A stretch of 64,000 nt of DNA from Ahniella affigens. GTDB lineage: Bacteria; Pseudomonadota; Gammaproteobacteria; Xanthomonadales; Ahniellaceae. The notes below the pieces were generated by a model that saw only the letters and a list, made by a program, of their open reading frames with translations, had not been told where the DNA came from and searched no databases. Within the stretch, counting starts at the first letter, position 1. Every line of letters starts with the position of its first letter. Shown here one piece after another: positions 32,745 to 42,510 of this stretch. Both the position numbers and the translations under genes were made by a program. The DNA lies in NCBI RefSeq assembly GCF_003015185.1, contig NZ_CP027860.1, positions 806,001 to 870,000 on the forward strand. The letters are read 5' to 3'.

Positions 32745-35390
32745 ATGCGAGTCGTTGCTCTGATTTGTTTGATTATTGGCGCAGGCCTGCAGTCGCTGAC
32801 TGCGACCGCGCAGACTCACGTGACGGCTCCGAATGGGCGGGTCGTCAGTGAATGGTGGTATCAACCCAGCGATCCCGGTTGGGGTTTGGTTTTGACCCAT
32901 GCGGGCACGCAGACGGTTGTGCTCTACACCGGGTTCGACGCGAACGGACAGGATCTGTGGCAGGTCGGCGTCGGTGCGCGGAGCAATCAGCGCATTCAAG
33001 CCGATCTGTTGCAATCGCATTGGGATGCGGCGAACGCGCGCGTCGATCAACAGTTTGTCGCGGGTGCGATCGACCTTCGCTATCGCGATGCGGATCACGC
33101 TGATCTGGTGCTGACGCAAGGCGGGCAAGCCAAGACGGTTCAGATCGAACGCGTCATCAGTACGCGCCAAAGCTCGGTGGATGACTACTCGGGTCTGTGG
33201 CACAACCCGGCCCAGCCTGGATTCGGCATGGCACTGTTGACGCAGGGGCCGGTGCTGGCCGTGGTCGCAACGGCTTACGATGCGAGTGGCGATCCGCGTT
33301 GGTGGTTGGGCTACAAGCTGAGCAAGCCCAACGATCCGGCGGCATTTCCGGCCCGGCGCTTTCAGAAGCGATGCCAGAATGGCAGTTGTTCCGTGGTCGA
33401 GGCGAGTGCCGGGAACATCTCGATTCAGCCCCGCAGTGAGCGCGAGCTGTCGGCGCAACTCGCCCTGGCAGATGGCTTCTCCCAGAGTCCCAACGCGATC
33501 GTGTTCCAGGATCACGCGCTGTACGCGAATCTCGGCGAGCCCGCCTCGGGCCGCGAGCGTCCGAGCGATGCCCGGCCGTTCCACAGCGACGCTGCGTTGG
33601 AGGACTACTACCGAATGGTGCAGGCGGCGACGCCGGAATTGCCGTTTGAGTGCCTCGACTTCTCACCACTGCCGCCCGGCGCAACCGGTGGCCCTGGCGG
33701 CAGCGTGACCAGCACGCAGGAAACGAGTGTCGATGAAGGTGACTTGTTGGCCCGCAGTGGTGATCTGGTCGTGCACCGCGTTGCGAGTACCGTGTTCACG
33801 TCACCGCCAATCACCCTGACGGAGTTTCGGATGACGCGGATCCGGGATGACCGCACCGAAGCACAGACGATCCGGATTCTGCCGTTGCCCGATTGGCAGT
33901 ACGCCGATTCGGCCCTGGCCCTGCCAGCAAGCAATGGGCAGCATCGCTTTGCGCTGTTGACCAGCAATCACCAGAATGGTTTCGCCATCTGTTGCCCGCA
34001 ACCGGTTTCGGTCACGCCAAAAACGACCCTCACGATTGTCCGCGTGAATGCCGATGACTCAGTTGCCATCGAGTGGCAGTACACCGTCGAGGCGCGTCCG
34101 GGCGTGCTGCGTCGAAACGGCAATGATCTGCTCCTGTTGACCAACAGTTCGTTGCTGCAGTCACCGGATCCGAACAGCCCGGCGACCGTGGTCACGCGGC
34201 CCCGGTGGCGGTTTGGCAACGATGCGCCGCAAATGCTCTTGAAGCCGGCCAACACGTGGCTGGGTGGCTTTCAGCCGGGCACGTTGGGGAGCACGGTCAT
34301 GACGGTGCATCGCATTCCCCTGTCGGCGCCAACGGCGGTGCAGCATTTCTCGATGCTGATGAGCCAGGCGCAGATGTATGTGGGAAATGACACGATCTAC
34401 TTGGCATCGCAACGGCAGGACCCCAGCAGCTTCGGCATCGACAATCGCATTCTGTCGTACCGGACCATGACCAACATTCACAAGCTGGGTGCCACGACGT
34501 TGGCATGGCGGGGCAGTGCCGATGTGCGTGGAACGCTTGCGGCAGGTTCGCGCACCACGTGGGGGCTGCAGGAGAAGGCTGGCGACTTGCGCGTGTTCAC
34601 GGCCATTCGTGATTTGCAGTCGGGCGACACGTTGACTGCGGGACTACTGACGGTGCTGCGTGAAAACAGCGCGACGCAACATCTGGACGTGCATGCGAGC
34701 TTGCCCAATGCCAATCGACCGGATCCGCTCGGTAATGCGGGCGCCTCGGCACAAAATGTGCGCCTGTTCCAGGATCGCCTGCAATTTCTGGCACTACCGG
34801 CGCCGAATCCGCTGTTCGATATCGACCTGTCGAATTCCGATGATCCAAAGATCGCCGGCCGACTCGATCTGAGTGCCTACTCGGAGTACGTGTATCGATT
34901 GCCCGATCAGAAGCTGCTCGGCTTTGGCGTCGATGCCACGGGTACCGGTGCGACGCCGTTGGCGTCCGAGGGATTGAAGCTCAGTCTCTTTGACAACCGC
35001 CAGGTGTCAGAACCGGTTTCCGCGCAACAGCATTTCTATTTCGGTGGCGCCGCGAGCGAGATGCCGCTGCGCAACGATCCGCACGCGATCAGTGTTACCG
35101 ACACGGGCACCGACAGCATTTGGCTCACCACGCCGGTTCGCTTGGGGATTGATGCAACGCCTGGCGTGACGGAGCCGTTGTCTGTGCTGCGCATGCTGTT
35201 TTCACGTAGCAGCGGGCGCTTGCTGGAAGCCAAGAACATTCCCACCGACAACCCCGCCGATGATCCGATTCGAACCTCGGATGCGCGTACGGTGATCTAC
35301 GGCAATCAGCTCTACTTGTTCCTGGACCACGGCATTTTCGGCAATCGCCTCGACAGTCAGTCGGGACTGCTGCCGCGCCTCAATCCTTGA
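32745..35390 (+). CDS. Secreted beta-propeller protein, copy 2
   Basis: An 881-residue paralogue of the preceding gene, alike along the whole length. It has a signal peptide (LICLIIGAGLQSLTATAQ), two Trp/Pro modules (SEWWYQPSDPGWGLVLTHAG; SGLWHNPAQPGFGMALLTQG) and the same PF09826 propeller (TSVDEGDLLARSGD, QNVRLFQDRLQFLAL, DLSNSDDPKIAGRLDLSAY). The near-equal length and order point to a tandem duplication followed by drift. An AGAGGA box lies 8 bases before the ATG. A paired REP lies downstream. Confidence 0.88.
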   Translation: MRVVALICLIIGAGLQSLTATAQTHVTAPNGRVVSEWWYQPSDPGWGLVLTHAGTQTVVLYTGFDANGQDLWQVGVGARSNQRIQADLLQSHWDAANARVDQQFVAGAIDLRYRDADHADLVLTQGGQAKTVQIERVISTRQSSVDDYSGLWHNPAQPGFGMALLTQGPVLAVVATAYDASGDPRWWLGYKLSKPNDPAAFPARRFQKRCQNGSCSVVEASAGNISIQPRSERELSAQLALADGFSQSPNAIVFQDHALYANLGEPASGRERPSDARPFHSDAALEDYYRMVQAATPELPFECLDFSPLPPGATGGPGGSVTSTQETSVDEGDLLARSGDLVVHRVASTVFTSPPITLTEFRMTRIRDDRTEAQTIRILPLPDWQYADSALALPASNGQHRFALLTSNHQNGFAICCPQPVSVTPKTTLTIVRVNADDSVAIEWQYTVEARPGVLRRNGNDLLLLTNSSLLQSPDPNSPATVVTRPRWRFGNDAPQMLLKPANTWLGGFQPGTLGSTVMTVHRIPLSAPTAVQHFSMLMSQAQMYVGNDTIYLASQRQDPSSFGIDNRILSYRTMTNIHKLGATTLAWRGSADVRGTLAAGSRTTWGLQEKAGDLRVFTAIRDLQSGDTLTAGLLTVLRENSATQHLDVHASLPNANRPDPLGNAGASAQNVRLFQDRLQFLALPAPNPLFDIDLSNSDDPKIAGRLDLSAYSEYVYRLPDQKLLGFGVDATGTGATPLASEGLKLSLFDNRQVSEPVSAQQHFYFGGAASEMPLRNDPHAISVTDTGTDSIWLTTPVRLGIDATPGVTEPLSVLRMLFSRSSGRLLEAKNIPTDNPADDPIRTSDARTVIYGNQLYLFLDHGIFGNRLDSQSGLLPRLNP

Positions 35391-35500
35391 ACATAGCCAC
35401 ACTCTCGCCAAGACGCAGCGCTTGTCGAGAGGGGTGATCGCCGAAGGACCCGGTCACAACAGGCCAGAAGACTTTTGTATCGAACAGCGCGCCGGTTTTT

Positions 35501-35568
35501 GTAGGAGCGGCTTCAGCCGCGAACCGATCTTGCGGCAAGACCGATTCGGGCCTGAAGGCCCTCCCACA
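35501..35568. repeat. Inverted pair of REP elements (BIME-like)
   Basis: GTAGGAGCGGCTTCAGCCGC (35501-35520) and, inverted, GTGGGAGGGCCTTCAGGCCC (reverse strand of 35549-35568) face each other around CCGATCTTGCGGCAAGACCG. This is a REP/BIME type common in Pseudomonas and Xanthomonadales, between convergent genes. Confidence 0.85.
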
Positions 35569-35626
35569 ACAAGTGAACCATGCGCACGTTGGGAACGTAG
35601 AGCCGGCGCTGATCTCAAGGATTCGC

Positions 35627-37867
35627 TCAGCCCGGCTCGATCGCATCCACGCGGGTGTAGCCACGCGGTAGCAACGAACCGCGCTCAGCGCGAACACCTT
35701 GCAACTCGACCAGATCGTTCCAAGTGCGCGTCAGCTTGCGGCCGTTGCTCCAGATCAACACGCTGGCACCATCGGCGATGACGGTGACGCCGGCCAGCTG
35801 TTCGGTGCCGAGCTTGGCTTTCGGAATCTCGATGATCTTGTTGCCCTTGCCGCCCTTGTCGAGCTCCGGTAGCTCAGCCACCGAGAACATCAGAATGTGG
35901 CCGGCATTGGTCACCGCCACAATGCGATCGCGCGACGAATCGCCCACGAGTGCTGGCGCCAAAACGTGCGCGCCATCGGTCAACGACACCATCGCCTTGC
36001 CGGCTTTCTGGCGTGACGTGAGATTCTCGAACCTGGTGATGAAGCCATAGCCATGAGAACTCGCGATCAGCACCTTCTGATTCAGATCGGCCGCGATCAG
36101 CGCGTCAAATCGCGCGCCTGATGCAGGCGTGAAACGACCCGTCAGCGGCTCGCCATGGCCGCGCGCCGATGGCAGCGAATGTGCGGGTGTGGCGTACGCC
36201 CGACCTTCGGAATCGAAGAACACGACTTGTTGCGTGCTGCGCCCTTTGCATGACGCGCGCAGACTGTCGCCCTCGCGGTAGCTGAGGGTGGACGCATCGA
36301 TTTCATGACCCTTCGCAGAGCGGATCCAACCCTTCTCGGACAGCACGATCGTGACCGGCTCAGACGACATCAGGTCGGCTTCCGACAGGGCCTGCGCAAC
36401 GGCGCGTGCGATCAGCGGCGAGCGGCGCTTGTCGCCAAACTGATCGGCATCCTTCCGGAGTTCATCTTTGACCAGCATCTTCAGGCGGTCTTTGGATTTC
36501 AACGTCGAGTTGATCCGCGCCCGCTCTTCTTCGAGCTCGTCCATTTCGCCGCGGATCTTCATCTCTTCGAGTCGCGCCAATTGGCGCAGCTTGGTGTCGA
36601 GGATGTAATCCGCCTGCGTCTCGCTGAGCTTGAAGCGGCTGATCAGCTTGGCCCGAGGCTCTTCCTCGGTGCGAATGATGCGGATCACTTCGTCCAGATT
36701 CAAATAGGCGATGCGCAACCCTTCCAACAGGTGCAGACGCTTTTCGACCTTTTCGAGACGGAACGTCAGACGCCGACGCACCGTATCGGTGCGAAAAGTC
36801 AGCCATTCGTTCAGCAGTGTACGCAAATCTTTGAGCTGCGGTCGGCCGTCGAGGCCGATCATGTTCAGGTTGACGCGATAGCTCTTTTCGAGATCGGTCG
36901 TCGCAAACAGGTGGCCCATCAACTCTTCGGCATCCACGCGATTCGAGCGTGGCACCAGAACGAGGCGCACGGCATTCTGGTGGTCGGATTCGTCGCGGAC
37001 ATCTTCCAGAAGCGGTAGCTTCTTGGCCCGCATTTGATTCGCGATCTGCTCCTGCACCTTGGCCGCCGAGGCCTGATAGGGCAGCGCAGTGATGACGATG
37101 TTGCCATCCTCGCGGGTATAAACCGCCCGGGCGCGCACACTGCCAGCGCCGGTTTCGTAGATCTTCAGCAATTCTTCGCGTGGCGTGATGATCTCGGCAT
37201 CGGTCGGATAATCCGGGCCCAGAACGTGCTCGCACAGATCACGGACCGTGGCGTTTGGATCGTCGAGCAGGCGAATGCACGCAGTCACCACTTCGCGCAC
37301 GTTGTGCGGCGGAATATCGGTGGCCATGCCCACGGCAATGCCTGTGGTGCCATTCAGCAGCACCTGCGGGAGTCGGGCCGGCAGCCACGATGGCTCTTCC
37401 AGCGTCCCGTCAAAATTCGCAGCCCAATCGACCGTGCCCTGGCCGATTTCGCTGAGCAATGATTCGGCAAACTTGCTGAGTTTCGCTTCCGTGTAGCGCA
37501 TGGCGGCAAAGCTTTTCGGATCGTCCTGCGAACCGAAGTTCCCCTGGCCTTCGATGAGCGGGTAGCGATACGAGAACGGCTGCGCCATCAACACCATCGC
37601 CTCGTACGCGGCCGAGTCGCCGTGCGGATGAAACTTACCGATCACGTCACCGATCGTGCGCGCCGATTTTTTCGGCTTTGCCTGGGCATCGAGTCCGAGC
37701 TCGCTCATCGCATAGACGATGCGACGCTGTACCGGCTTCAAACCATCGCCAATGAACGGCAGCGCACGATCGAGCACCACATACATCGAGTAGTCGAGGT
37801 AGGCGCGCTCGGCGTAGTCCTTGAGCGGCACTTGCTCAAAGGATTGATATCCAGGGGTTTTAGACAT
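35627..37867 (-). CDS. parC: DNA topoisomerase IV subunit A
   Basis: A 746-residue type IIA topoisomerase subunit. The quinolone-resistance region is [20 protein letters not shown], with the wild-type-like Ser; the catalytic Tyr lies in [30 protein letters not shown] and later blades form the C-terminal beta-pinwheel, shorter than in GyrA, and the GyrA-box QRRGGRG is absent, supporting ParC. With ParE it unlinks replicated chromosomes. It stands alone; parE is not in the window. Confidence 0.96.
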   Translation of the reverse strand: MSKTPGYQSFEQVPLKDYAERAYLDYSMYVVLDRALPFIGDGLKPVQRRIVYAMSELGLDAQAKPKKSARTIGDVIGKFHPHGDSAAYEAMVLMAQPFSYRYPLIEGQGNFGSQDDPKSFAAMRYTEAKLSKFAESLLSEIGQGTVDWAANFDGTLEEPSWLPARLPQVLLNGTTGIAVGMATDIPPHNVREVVTACIRLLDDPNATVRDLCEHVLGPDYPTDAEIITPREELLKIYETGAGSVRARAVYTREDGNIVITALPYQASAAKVQEQIANQMRAKKLPLLEDVRDESDHQNAVRLVLVPRSNRVDAEELMGHLFATTDLEKSYRVNLNMIGLDGRPQLKDLRTLLNEWLTFRTDTVRRRLTFRLEKVEKRLHLLEGLRIAYLNLDEVIRIIRTEEEPRAKLISRFKLSETQADYILDTKLRQLARLEEMKIRGEMDELEEERARINSTLKSKDRLKMLVKDELRKDADQFGDKRRSPLIARAVAQALSEADLMSSEPVTIVLSEKGWIRSAKGHEIDASTLSYREGDSLRASCKGRSTQQVVFFDSEGRAYATPAHSLPSARGHGEPLTGRFTPASGARFDALIAADLNQKVLIASSHGYGFITRFENLTSRQKAGKAMVSLTDGAHVLAPALVGDSSRDRIVAVTNAGHILMFSVAELPELDKGGKGNKIIEIPKAKLGTEQLAGVTVIADGASVLIWSNGRKLTRTWNDLVELQGVRAERGSLLPRGYTRVDAIEPG

Positions 37868-38143
37868 GCTGAAACTCGGTTGCGCAGGGCAAAGCGGCCA
37901 TTATATTCACAGTCTCCGGCCACTGTCCGATTTGTTGCAAGATGTGCTTTGATTTTCAATGACTTGTGGGCGTGGCGCACCAGTGGCATCGGATTGGCCG
38001 CAAGGCGCCTGTCACCCAAGTGATTGATTCTGCGACAACGAGGCCGAGCAGGCACTCAGCACGCAATGGAACTCTTCGACAGACCACTCAACGTCTGATT
38101 TGCCGGACTAGAATCGGGCGGCGTGCCAGCCCGGGAGTGTCGT

Positions 38144-38593
38144 GTGCGTTATCAGACCGTTTTGACTGCGATCCTCATTGTGGGCACGAGCGCGTGCGCA
38201 CAAATGCCCCGGTCCGGGCTCGATTTTGAAGCGTCCTTGAAGGCACAGGCTGATGCCTGGGACGCCGCGATTGTGCGAAAGGATCAAGACGCCATCGCGG
38301 CAAACATGGCGGCGCGTTTTTTGGCGATCAGTAGTGCGGGTGCGCTATCTGATCGGGATCGGTTTATCGCCAACCTCACGTCCGCCGAACTCGAAATCGA
38401 CCCCTACACGGTCGAGGAATTCCAGATTCGTCGCTTTGGCCAAGCCGCGCTGGTCACCGGGCGAACGCACATGACCGGGCGCTATCAAGGCAAACCCTTT
38501 CAGACCGACTACCGATTCACCGACACCTACGTGTACGAATCAGGCCGCTGGGTGGTCGCCAATGTGCAAACCACCGAAGTGGCAAGCCAATAA
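38144..38593 (+). CDS. Exported SnoaL/NTF2-like (DUF4440) protein
   Basis: A 149-residue protein starting at GTG 38144 with GGGAG 6 bases upstream. An N-terminal signal (YQTVLTAILIVGTSACAQ) suggests export; the Cys sits in an imperfect lipobox. The body is an NTF2-like alpha+beta cone: LKAQADAWDAAIVRKDQDAI, LSDRDRFIANLTSAELEID, FRFTDTYV-type strands (YRFTDTYVYESGRWVVANVQ). DUF4440 members bind small ligands or dimerise; no catalytic pair is evident. It is divergent from parC. Confidence 0.85.
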   Translation: MRYQTVLTAILIVGTSACAQMPRSGLDFEASLKAQADAWDAAIVRKDQDAIAANMAARFLAISSAGALSDRDRFIANLTSAELEIDPYTVEEFQIRRFGQAALVTGRTHMTGRYQGKPFQTDYRFTDTYVYESGRWVVANVQTTEVASQ

Positions 38594-38742
38594 CGCGGCA
38601 GCATCTGGTTGGTGCAGCAAGCATATTGAGGCGACCCCAGGCAGGCCGCCGGTGCCAGCAGGCTGTGTTGACGCGGGCTTCTCCTGCGAACCGATGCGTC
38701 CGCCGAAGTCGACGACGCGCGCATCGGCCCGGAACCAATGGG

Positions 38743-40743
38743 TCACCGATGGGTCGCACTAGCCCGTGCGGTCGGACTCTTAGGCTGGATTGCCGGCGTG
38801 GCGCCTGGCAGTCGACACGTCACGGTCTTGCGCAGCCCCGTGTCAGCGATGGTCTTGGTCTTCAGACGATCAGAAAGCGGCATCACGTCACCGTTCAGGC
38901 GCCAGTCGTAGATCAAGTCAAAGCTCAGCACGCGGGCAATGTATTCCCGGGTTTCCTTGAACGGGATCGTTTCGATGAACACATCGACGGGCAATTGCCC
39001 GCGCTGGGTCTGCCAAAGCGCCATGCGGCTCGGGCCGGCATTGTAGGCCGCCAGCACGGCATATTCGCTTAAAGACTGCTTGTTGAGCAGTTCATTGAGG
39101 TAGCGCGTGCCGAGGCGGATATTGAAGTCCGGATCAAACAAGCGCTGATTGCTGGTGAACGGCACGCCCTCCAGCTTGGCAATTCGCTTGCCGGTGCTGG
39201 GTAGCAATTGCATGAGTCCATACGCGTTGGCACCCGATACGGCGTCCACGACCAGCGCGCTTTCAGCGCGCATGACGCCCGCCGCAAAGCTTGGCCGGAT
39301 TTGTGCCTGCTTGCTCCAGCTGACGATCGATGGCAGATACGCGTTCGGGAAGCGCAGGCTGTAGAACCGCATTTCCTCAGGCTTGGTCAGCGCGAAGGGC
39401 GCGCGGTCGAACCAGCCGATCGCCTGTGCCTGCACACTAGCAGCGACTTTCTCGGCTTCGGTCAAGGTCGGTAGAACGAAATCCCACTCACGGGCGGCCC
39501 AGCGATGATGATCCAGTTGATACAGCGCCAATGCGCGTTGGATGCCCGGAATCGCCTGGACTAGTGTCGCGGCGGCTTCTGGCGTGGGCGGTTCGCGTAG
39601 ACACAGGTTGTAGGGCAGCGCGAGATGATCGGCCGCGAGGAATCCGAAGAAGGTTGGTGAATCCGCCAACGCCCGAAACGCGGCCTGTGCGGTATCGGTG
39701 CGCTTCAGTCGCTCATCGATGACGGCGCGCCAGTAGCGCCACCGTGGGTCTTGTTGCTGGGTCGCATCGAGACGTGCCAGCGCCTGATCGGCGGCCAGAA
39801 TATCGTCGCGTGCGAGCGCTTCGCGCACGCGCCATTCGCGCGTCATGGAGCTGTCTTGCCCGACTTCAATCAGGCCGAGCCAGGTCGACGCGTCGCTGGC
39901 GTAGTCGTTGGCCCGATACAGCGCGATTGGGTCAAGCATCCGAGCGCTTTGCGCCGATTCAAATTTGAACCGGCTATTGGCTTCGCGCCACAGCGTGATG
40001 GCCCACGCCTGATCGCGTTTAGCAAGGCGCGCAATCGCGAGCGATATGGCCTCGCGGTGCGGCGCATCATCGGGCCAGGTCTTCAGACTGCGGCGCTGCT
40101 TGCTCGGCGCATGTAACAAGTCGTGCGCATGCTGATAGGCAATTTGTTCGGTCTTGCCCAGACGTTGCGCCAGATAGACGCCGAGTTGGGCCTGTCCATG
40201 CAGGAACGCTTTCTCGATGCGACTTTGGACTTCCTTGGGGCCAATCGCTTTCAGGGAGTCGGCATAACTGATCAACGGATTGCAGGAATCCGGCAGACTG
40301 TTTGGGGTGTCCCAGATCGCCACGATGTCGAGGACGATTTCCGAGGCCGGGCGTTCGTTCAGCGCAATCTCGCTCTGCAGCAGCAGGCAGCGATCGCTGG
40401 TTTGGCGAACATAGTGCCGAAGCGCCAGGACATTCTGATGTTCCGACGCGGCGGCAAATTCACGTAGCAGTCCTTCCGCAATCCCCTGGGCGAGCGGACC
40501 GTCCGGATACTGCTTCAGAAATTCCAGGCGCTCTGCCTGAGGCCGCTTGGGGTTTTTCTGCAGCAAGGCGTGCGCCAAATACGGCGCGAGCACATGAGTC
40601 GCCAATTCGGGTGGCAATGTCTTGGTCTGGCCGCGCTCGATCGCAGTCAGCGCGGCCGGAAACGGGTCTTTGGTATCTGCGGCCAGCGCTGTGCTCAGGG
40701 TCAGTCCAGCCAGCAGGAACGATCGAACTAAGTCAATTCTCAT
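38743..40743 (-). CDS. slt: Soluble lytic murein transglycosylase (Slt70-like)
   Basis: A 666-residue periplasmic enzyme. A signal peptide (RSFLLAGLTLSTALA) leads a long alpha-superhelical U-domain (about 25-450). The C-terminal catalytic domain carries Glu in AGVMRAESALVVDAVSGANA, then GLMQLLPSTGKRIAK, FDPDFNIRLGTRYL and LAAYNAGPSRM, the standard Slt motifs. It cleaves glycan strands of peptidoglycan to anhydromuropeptides. Start at 40743 or one codon upstream. It stands downstream of rimI's end on the same strand, with a gap of about 100 bases. Confidence 0.94.
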   Translation of the reverse strand: MRIDLVRSFLLAGLTLSTALAADTKDPFPAALTAIERGQTKTLPPELATHVLAPYLAHALLQKNPKRPQAERLEFLKQYPDGPLAQGIAEGLLREFAAASEHQNVLALRHYVRQTSDRCLLLQSEIALNERPASEIVLDIVAIWDTPNSLPDSCNPLISYADSLKAIGPKEVQSRIEKAFLHGQAQLGVYLAQRLGKTEQIAYQHAHDLLHAPSKQRRSLKTWPDDAPHREAISLAIARLAKRDQAWAITLWREANSRFKFESAQSARMLDPIALYRANDYASDASTWLGLIEVGQDSSMTREWRVREALARDDILAADQALARLDATQQQDPRWRYWRAVIDERLKRTDTAQAAFRALADSPTFFGFLAADHLALPYNLCLREPPTPEAAATLVQAIPGIQRALALYQLDHHRWAAREWDFVLPTLTEAEKVAASVQAQAIGWFDRAPFALTKPEEMRFYSLRFPNAYLPSIVSWSKQAQIRPSFAAGVMRAESALVVDAVSGANAYGLMQLLPSTGKRIAKLEGVPFTSNQRLFDPDFNIRLGTRYLNELLNKQSLSEYAVLAAYNAGPSRMALWQTQRGQLPVDVFIETIPFKETREYIARVLSFDLIYDWRLNGDVMPLSDRLKTKTIADTGLRKTVTCRLPGATPAIQPKSPTARASATHR

Positions 40744-40842
40744 CATCCACAAAGCTTATCGATGTTGCCGCGGGCAGAATCATGACGCTCATAACACCGT
40801 GCGGTTTGGCCAACCATTGCGACCCGCGTGTGAAGCCGATGT

Positions 40843-41310
40843 TCAGCCTGCCGCAGTGTTGGGCTCGATGAGATCCAACGCGAGCACCATGGCATCCTCC
40901 CGGCCATCGCGGGCGGGGTAGTACCGTGGGCGCCTGCCGATCTCCAAAAAGCCAAGCTGGTAGTAAAGGCCGATCGCCCGGGGATTACTCGGGCGGACTT
41001 CCAGGAACACCCGATCAGCGCGATGCCAGCGCGCGAGGTCGAGCAGGCGCTTCATCAGGCGCTTGCCAATGCCCTGGCCCTGGTAGGCCGGCGCGACCGC
41101 GATGTTCAGCACATGGCCTTCCTCGGCGGCGACCGCCAGGACGAAGTAGCCAAAGATCGCCGCGCCATCGGCGAGCACAAAACAGTCGTATCCGGCGCGC
41201 AGACAATCGCGAAAGATCTGCAAGGTCCACGGGAATTCATAGGCGGTCTGCTCGATCGCCGCAACCGTCTCAAGATCGTCATCGGTCATCGCCCGCAAGA
41301 ACGCCGACAT
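40843..41310 (-). CDS. rimI: Ribosomal protein S18 alanine N-acetyltransferase
   Basis: A 155-residue GNAT enzyme. The acetyl-CoA loop appears as APAYQGQGIGKRLMKRLLDL; RVFLEVRPSNPRAIGLYYQL and FLEIGRRPRYYPARDGREDA are RimI signatures. It acetylates the N-terminal Ala of ribosomal protein S18. It lies 7 bases after the holD-like gene, the same order as holD-rimI in E. coli, and ends the mce-pqiC-holD-rimI operon. Confidence 0.94.
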   Translation of the reverse strand: MSAFLRAMTDDDLETVAAIEQTAYEFPWTLQIFRDCLRAGYDCFVLADGAAIFGYFVLAVAAEEGHVLNIAVAPAYQGQGIGKRLMKRLLDLARWHRADRVFLEVRPSNPRAIGLYYQLGFLEIGRRPRYYPARDGREDAMVLALDLIEPNTAAG

Positions 41311-41317
41311 GGCTGCT

Positions 41318-41857
41318 TCAAACCGGACGTGCGGTGGCCAGCAATGGCCGCAACTGCCGCCACAAGGCGCGTTTGGCGCTGGCCGAGCGCAGTGGCAGGC
41401 TGACCCGAACGCTGATCACGCTGGCCGGAACCTGCAAATCCTTGCCCAGCACGACTGCGTAGGCAGGCCATTGTGCGGGCGGGCTCACCGGCTCTGTTTG
41501 CCCGAACACCCAGGCAAGATCGCGCTGCAGATTGGGCCAGTCGGGAAGCTGGCCAACCAGGATCGGCATTGGGCCGCGTTTGACAACCGGCCGCACCGTT
41601 TTGCCCATGGCTTCAGCGGACGCGCGGATTGATGCGCTCAACGCATCGAGGCTTGCATGTTGCGGCGGGCGCGGCGGGTTGCTGCCCGAACTCGTCGTGG
41701 GCAGTCCGGCGTTGCTCGCGGGGGCGGTTGATCCGATTGGTCGGTCAATCCCTTCGGTGGACGCTTTCGGCGCTGGCGCAGCATCCTCGGTCCGAAGGAC
41801 GTAGGTGGGTACACCCATCAATGCCAGCATGCGCTCGCGTTCGACCGACGACAGCAT
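41318..41857 (-). CDS. holD: DNA polymerase III psi subunit-like protein
   Basis: A 179-residue protein. Its ends resemble HolD: an N-terminal RERMLALMGVPTYVLR matches the psi peptide that holds chi (HolC), and a C-terminal SAKRALWRQLRPLL matches the last helix. The middle is Pro/Ser-rich and unlike E. coli HolD. In E. coli holD also precedes rimI, which supports the call. Psi links the clamp loader to chi and SSB. Its ATG at 41857 shares a base with the stop of the lipoprotein gene (TGATG), so they are coupled. Confidence 0.7.
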   Translation of the reverse strand: MLSSVERERMLALMGVPTYVLRTEDAAPAPKASTEGIDRPIGSTAPASNAGLPTTSSGSNPPRPPQHASLDALSASIRASAEAMGKTVRPVVKRGPMPILVGQLPDWPNLQRDLAWVFGQTEPVSPPAQWPAYAVVLGKDLQVPASVISVRVSLPLRSASAKRALWRQLRPLLATARPV

Positions 41858-42510
41858 CAGGGGGCCTTTGGGCTGAGATCAAGTTGCGCCAGATCGGCGC
41901 TGAAGGCCGCGTAGCTTTGGTCCAGCGCGGCGGCAAACGCCCGGATGCTGGCCTGGATGGTGTCCGATTCGGCCTCGACGTCTGCACCATAGTCGTTGAG
42001 CAGCAATGGAGCGTCTTGCTGCCGGCGCTCGACGCGGATTTCCATCCGGACACGCGCGTGCCAGCGCTGGTTCATGCGAACGCGCTCGAAGCGTTGCAGC
42101 CGGCCCGAAATGCGGAGCGCATCGAGGCCAGGCGGGAGCCGGTCGGTGATCAGTTTGGCCGCGTACTCGGCGCGTAGTTGATCAATCAGGCGCCGCTGCA
42201 GCATCAGTGAAGGCGGTTCGTCCCAGAGCTGATAGTGGTATGCCTTGATCGAACCTTCCGGCTTCACTGCGTACAGAATGGCCTGGTCGTTGTAGACCCC
42301 ATCGGCGCGGAACGGACTGACCGTGATGGGCACCGGAAAGCGCGGTTCGGCATCGGCCGCCCGCTCGCGATCAGGCACGCTCGACATGCGATAGAACGCC
42401 ATGTCGGGTACCGGCGCCGACGCGCAGGCGGCAAGCAGCAGAATTGCCAACACCGCGCCTGTGCGCAGCAAGAGGGTCGGCAGACGGGGCAGTGGCATGT
42501 TCGGGCTCAT
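41857..42510 (-). CDS. PqiC-like ABC-type transport auxiliary lipoprotein
   Basis: A 217-residue lipoprotein: signal LAILLLAACASAP with the lipobox LAAC at about residue 29. The body fits the ABC_trans_aux/PqiC family, with FYRMSSVPDRERA, then RFPVPITVSPFRADGVYNDQ and RLIDQLRAEYAA. Partners of MCE proteins, such lipoproteins act in phospholipid passage across the envelope. Its ATG overlaps the stop of the MCE gene (ATGA). It lies between the mce and holD genes in one operon. Confidence 0.88.
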   Translation of the reverse strand: MSPNMPLPRLPTLLLRTGAVLAILLLAACASAPVPDMAFYRMSSVPDRERAADAEPRFPVPITVSPFRADGVYNDQAILYAVKPEGSIKAYHYQLWDEPPSLMLQRRLIDQLRAEYAAKLITDRLPPGLDALRISGRLQRFERVRMNQRWHARVRMEIRVERRQQDAPLLLNDYGADVEAESDTIQASIRAFAAALDQSYAAFSADLAQLDLSPKAP

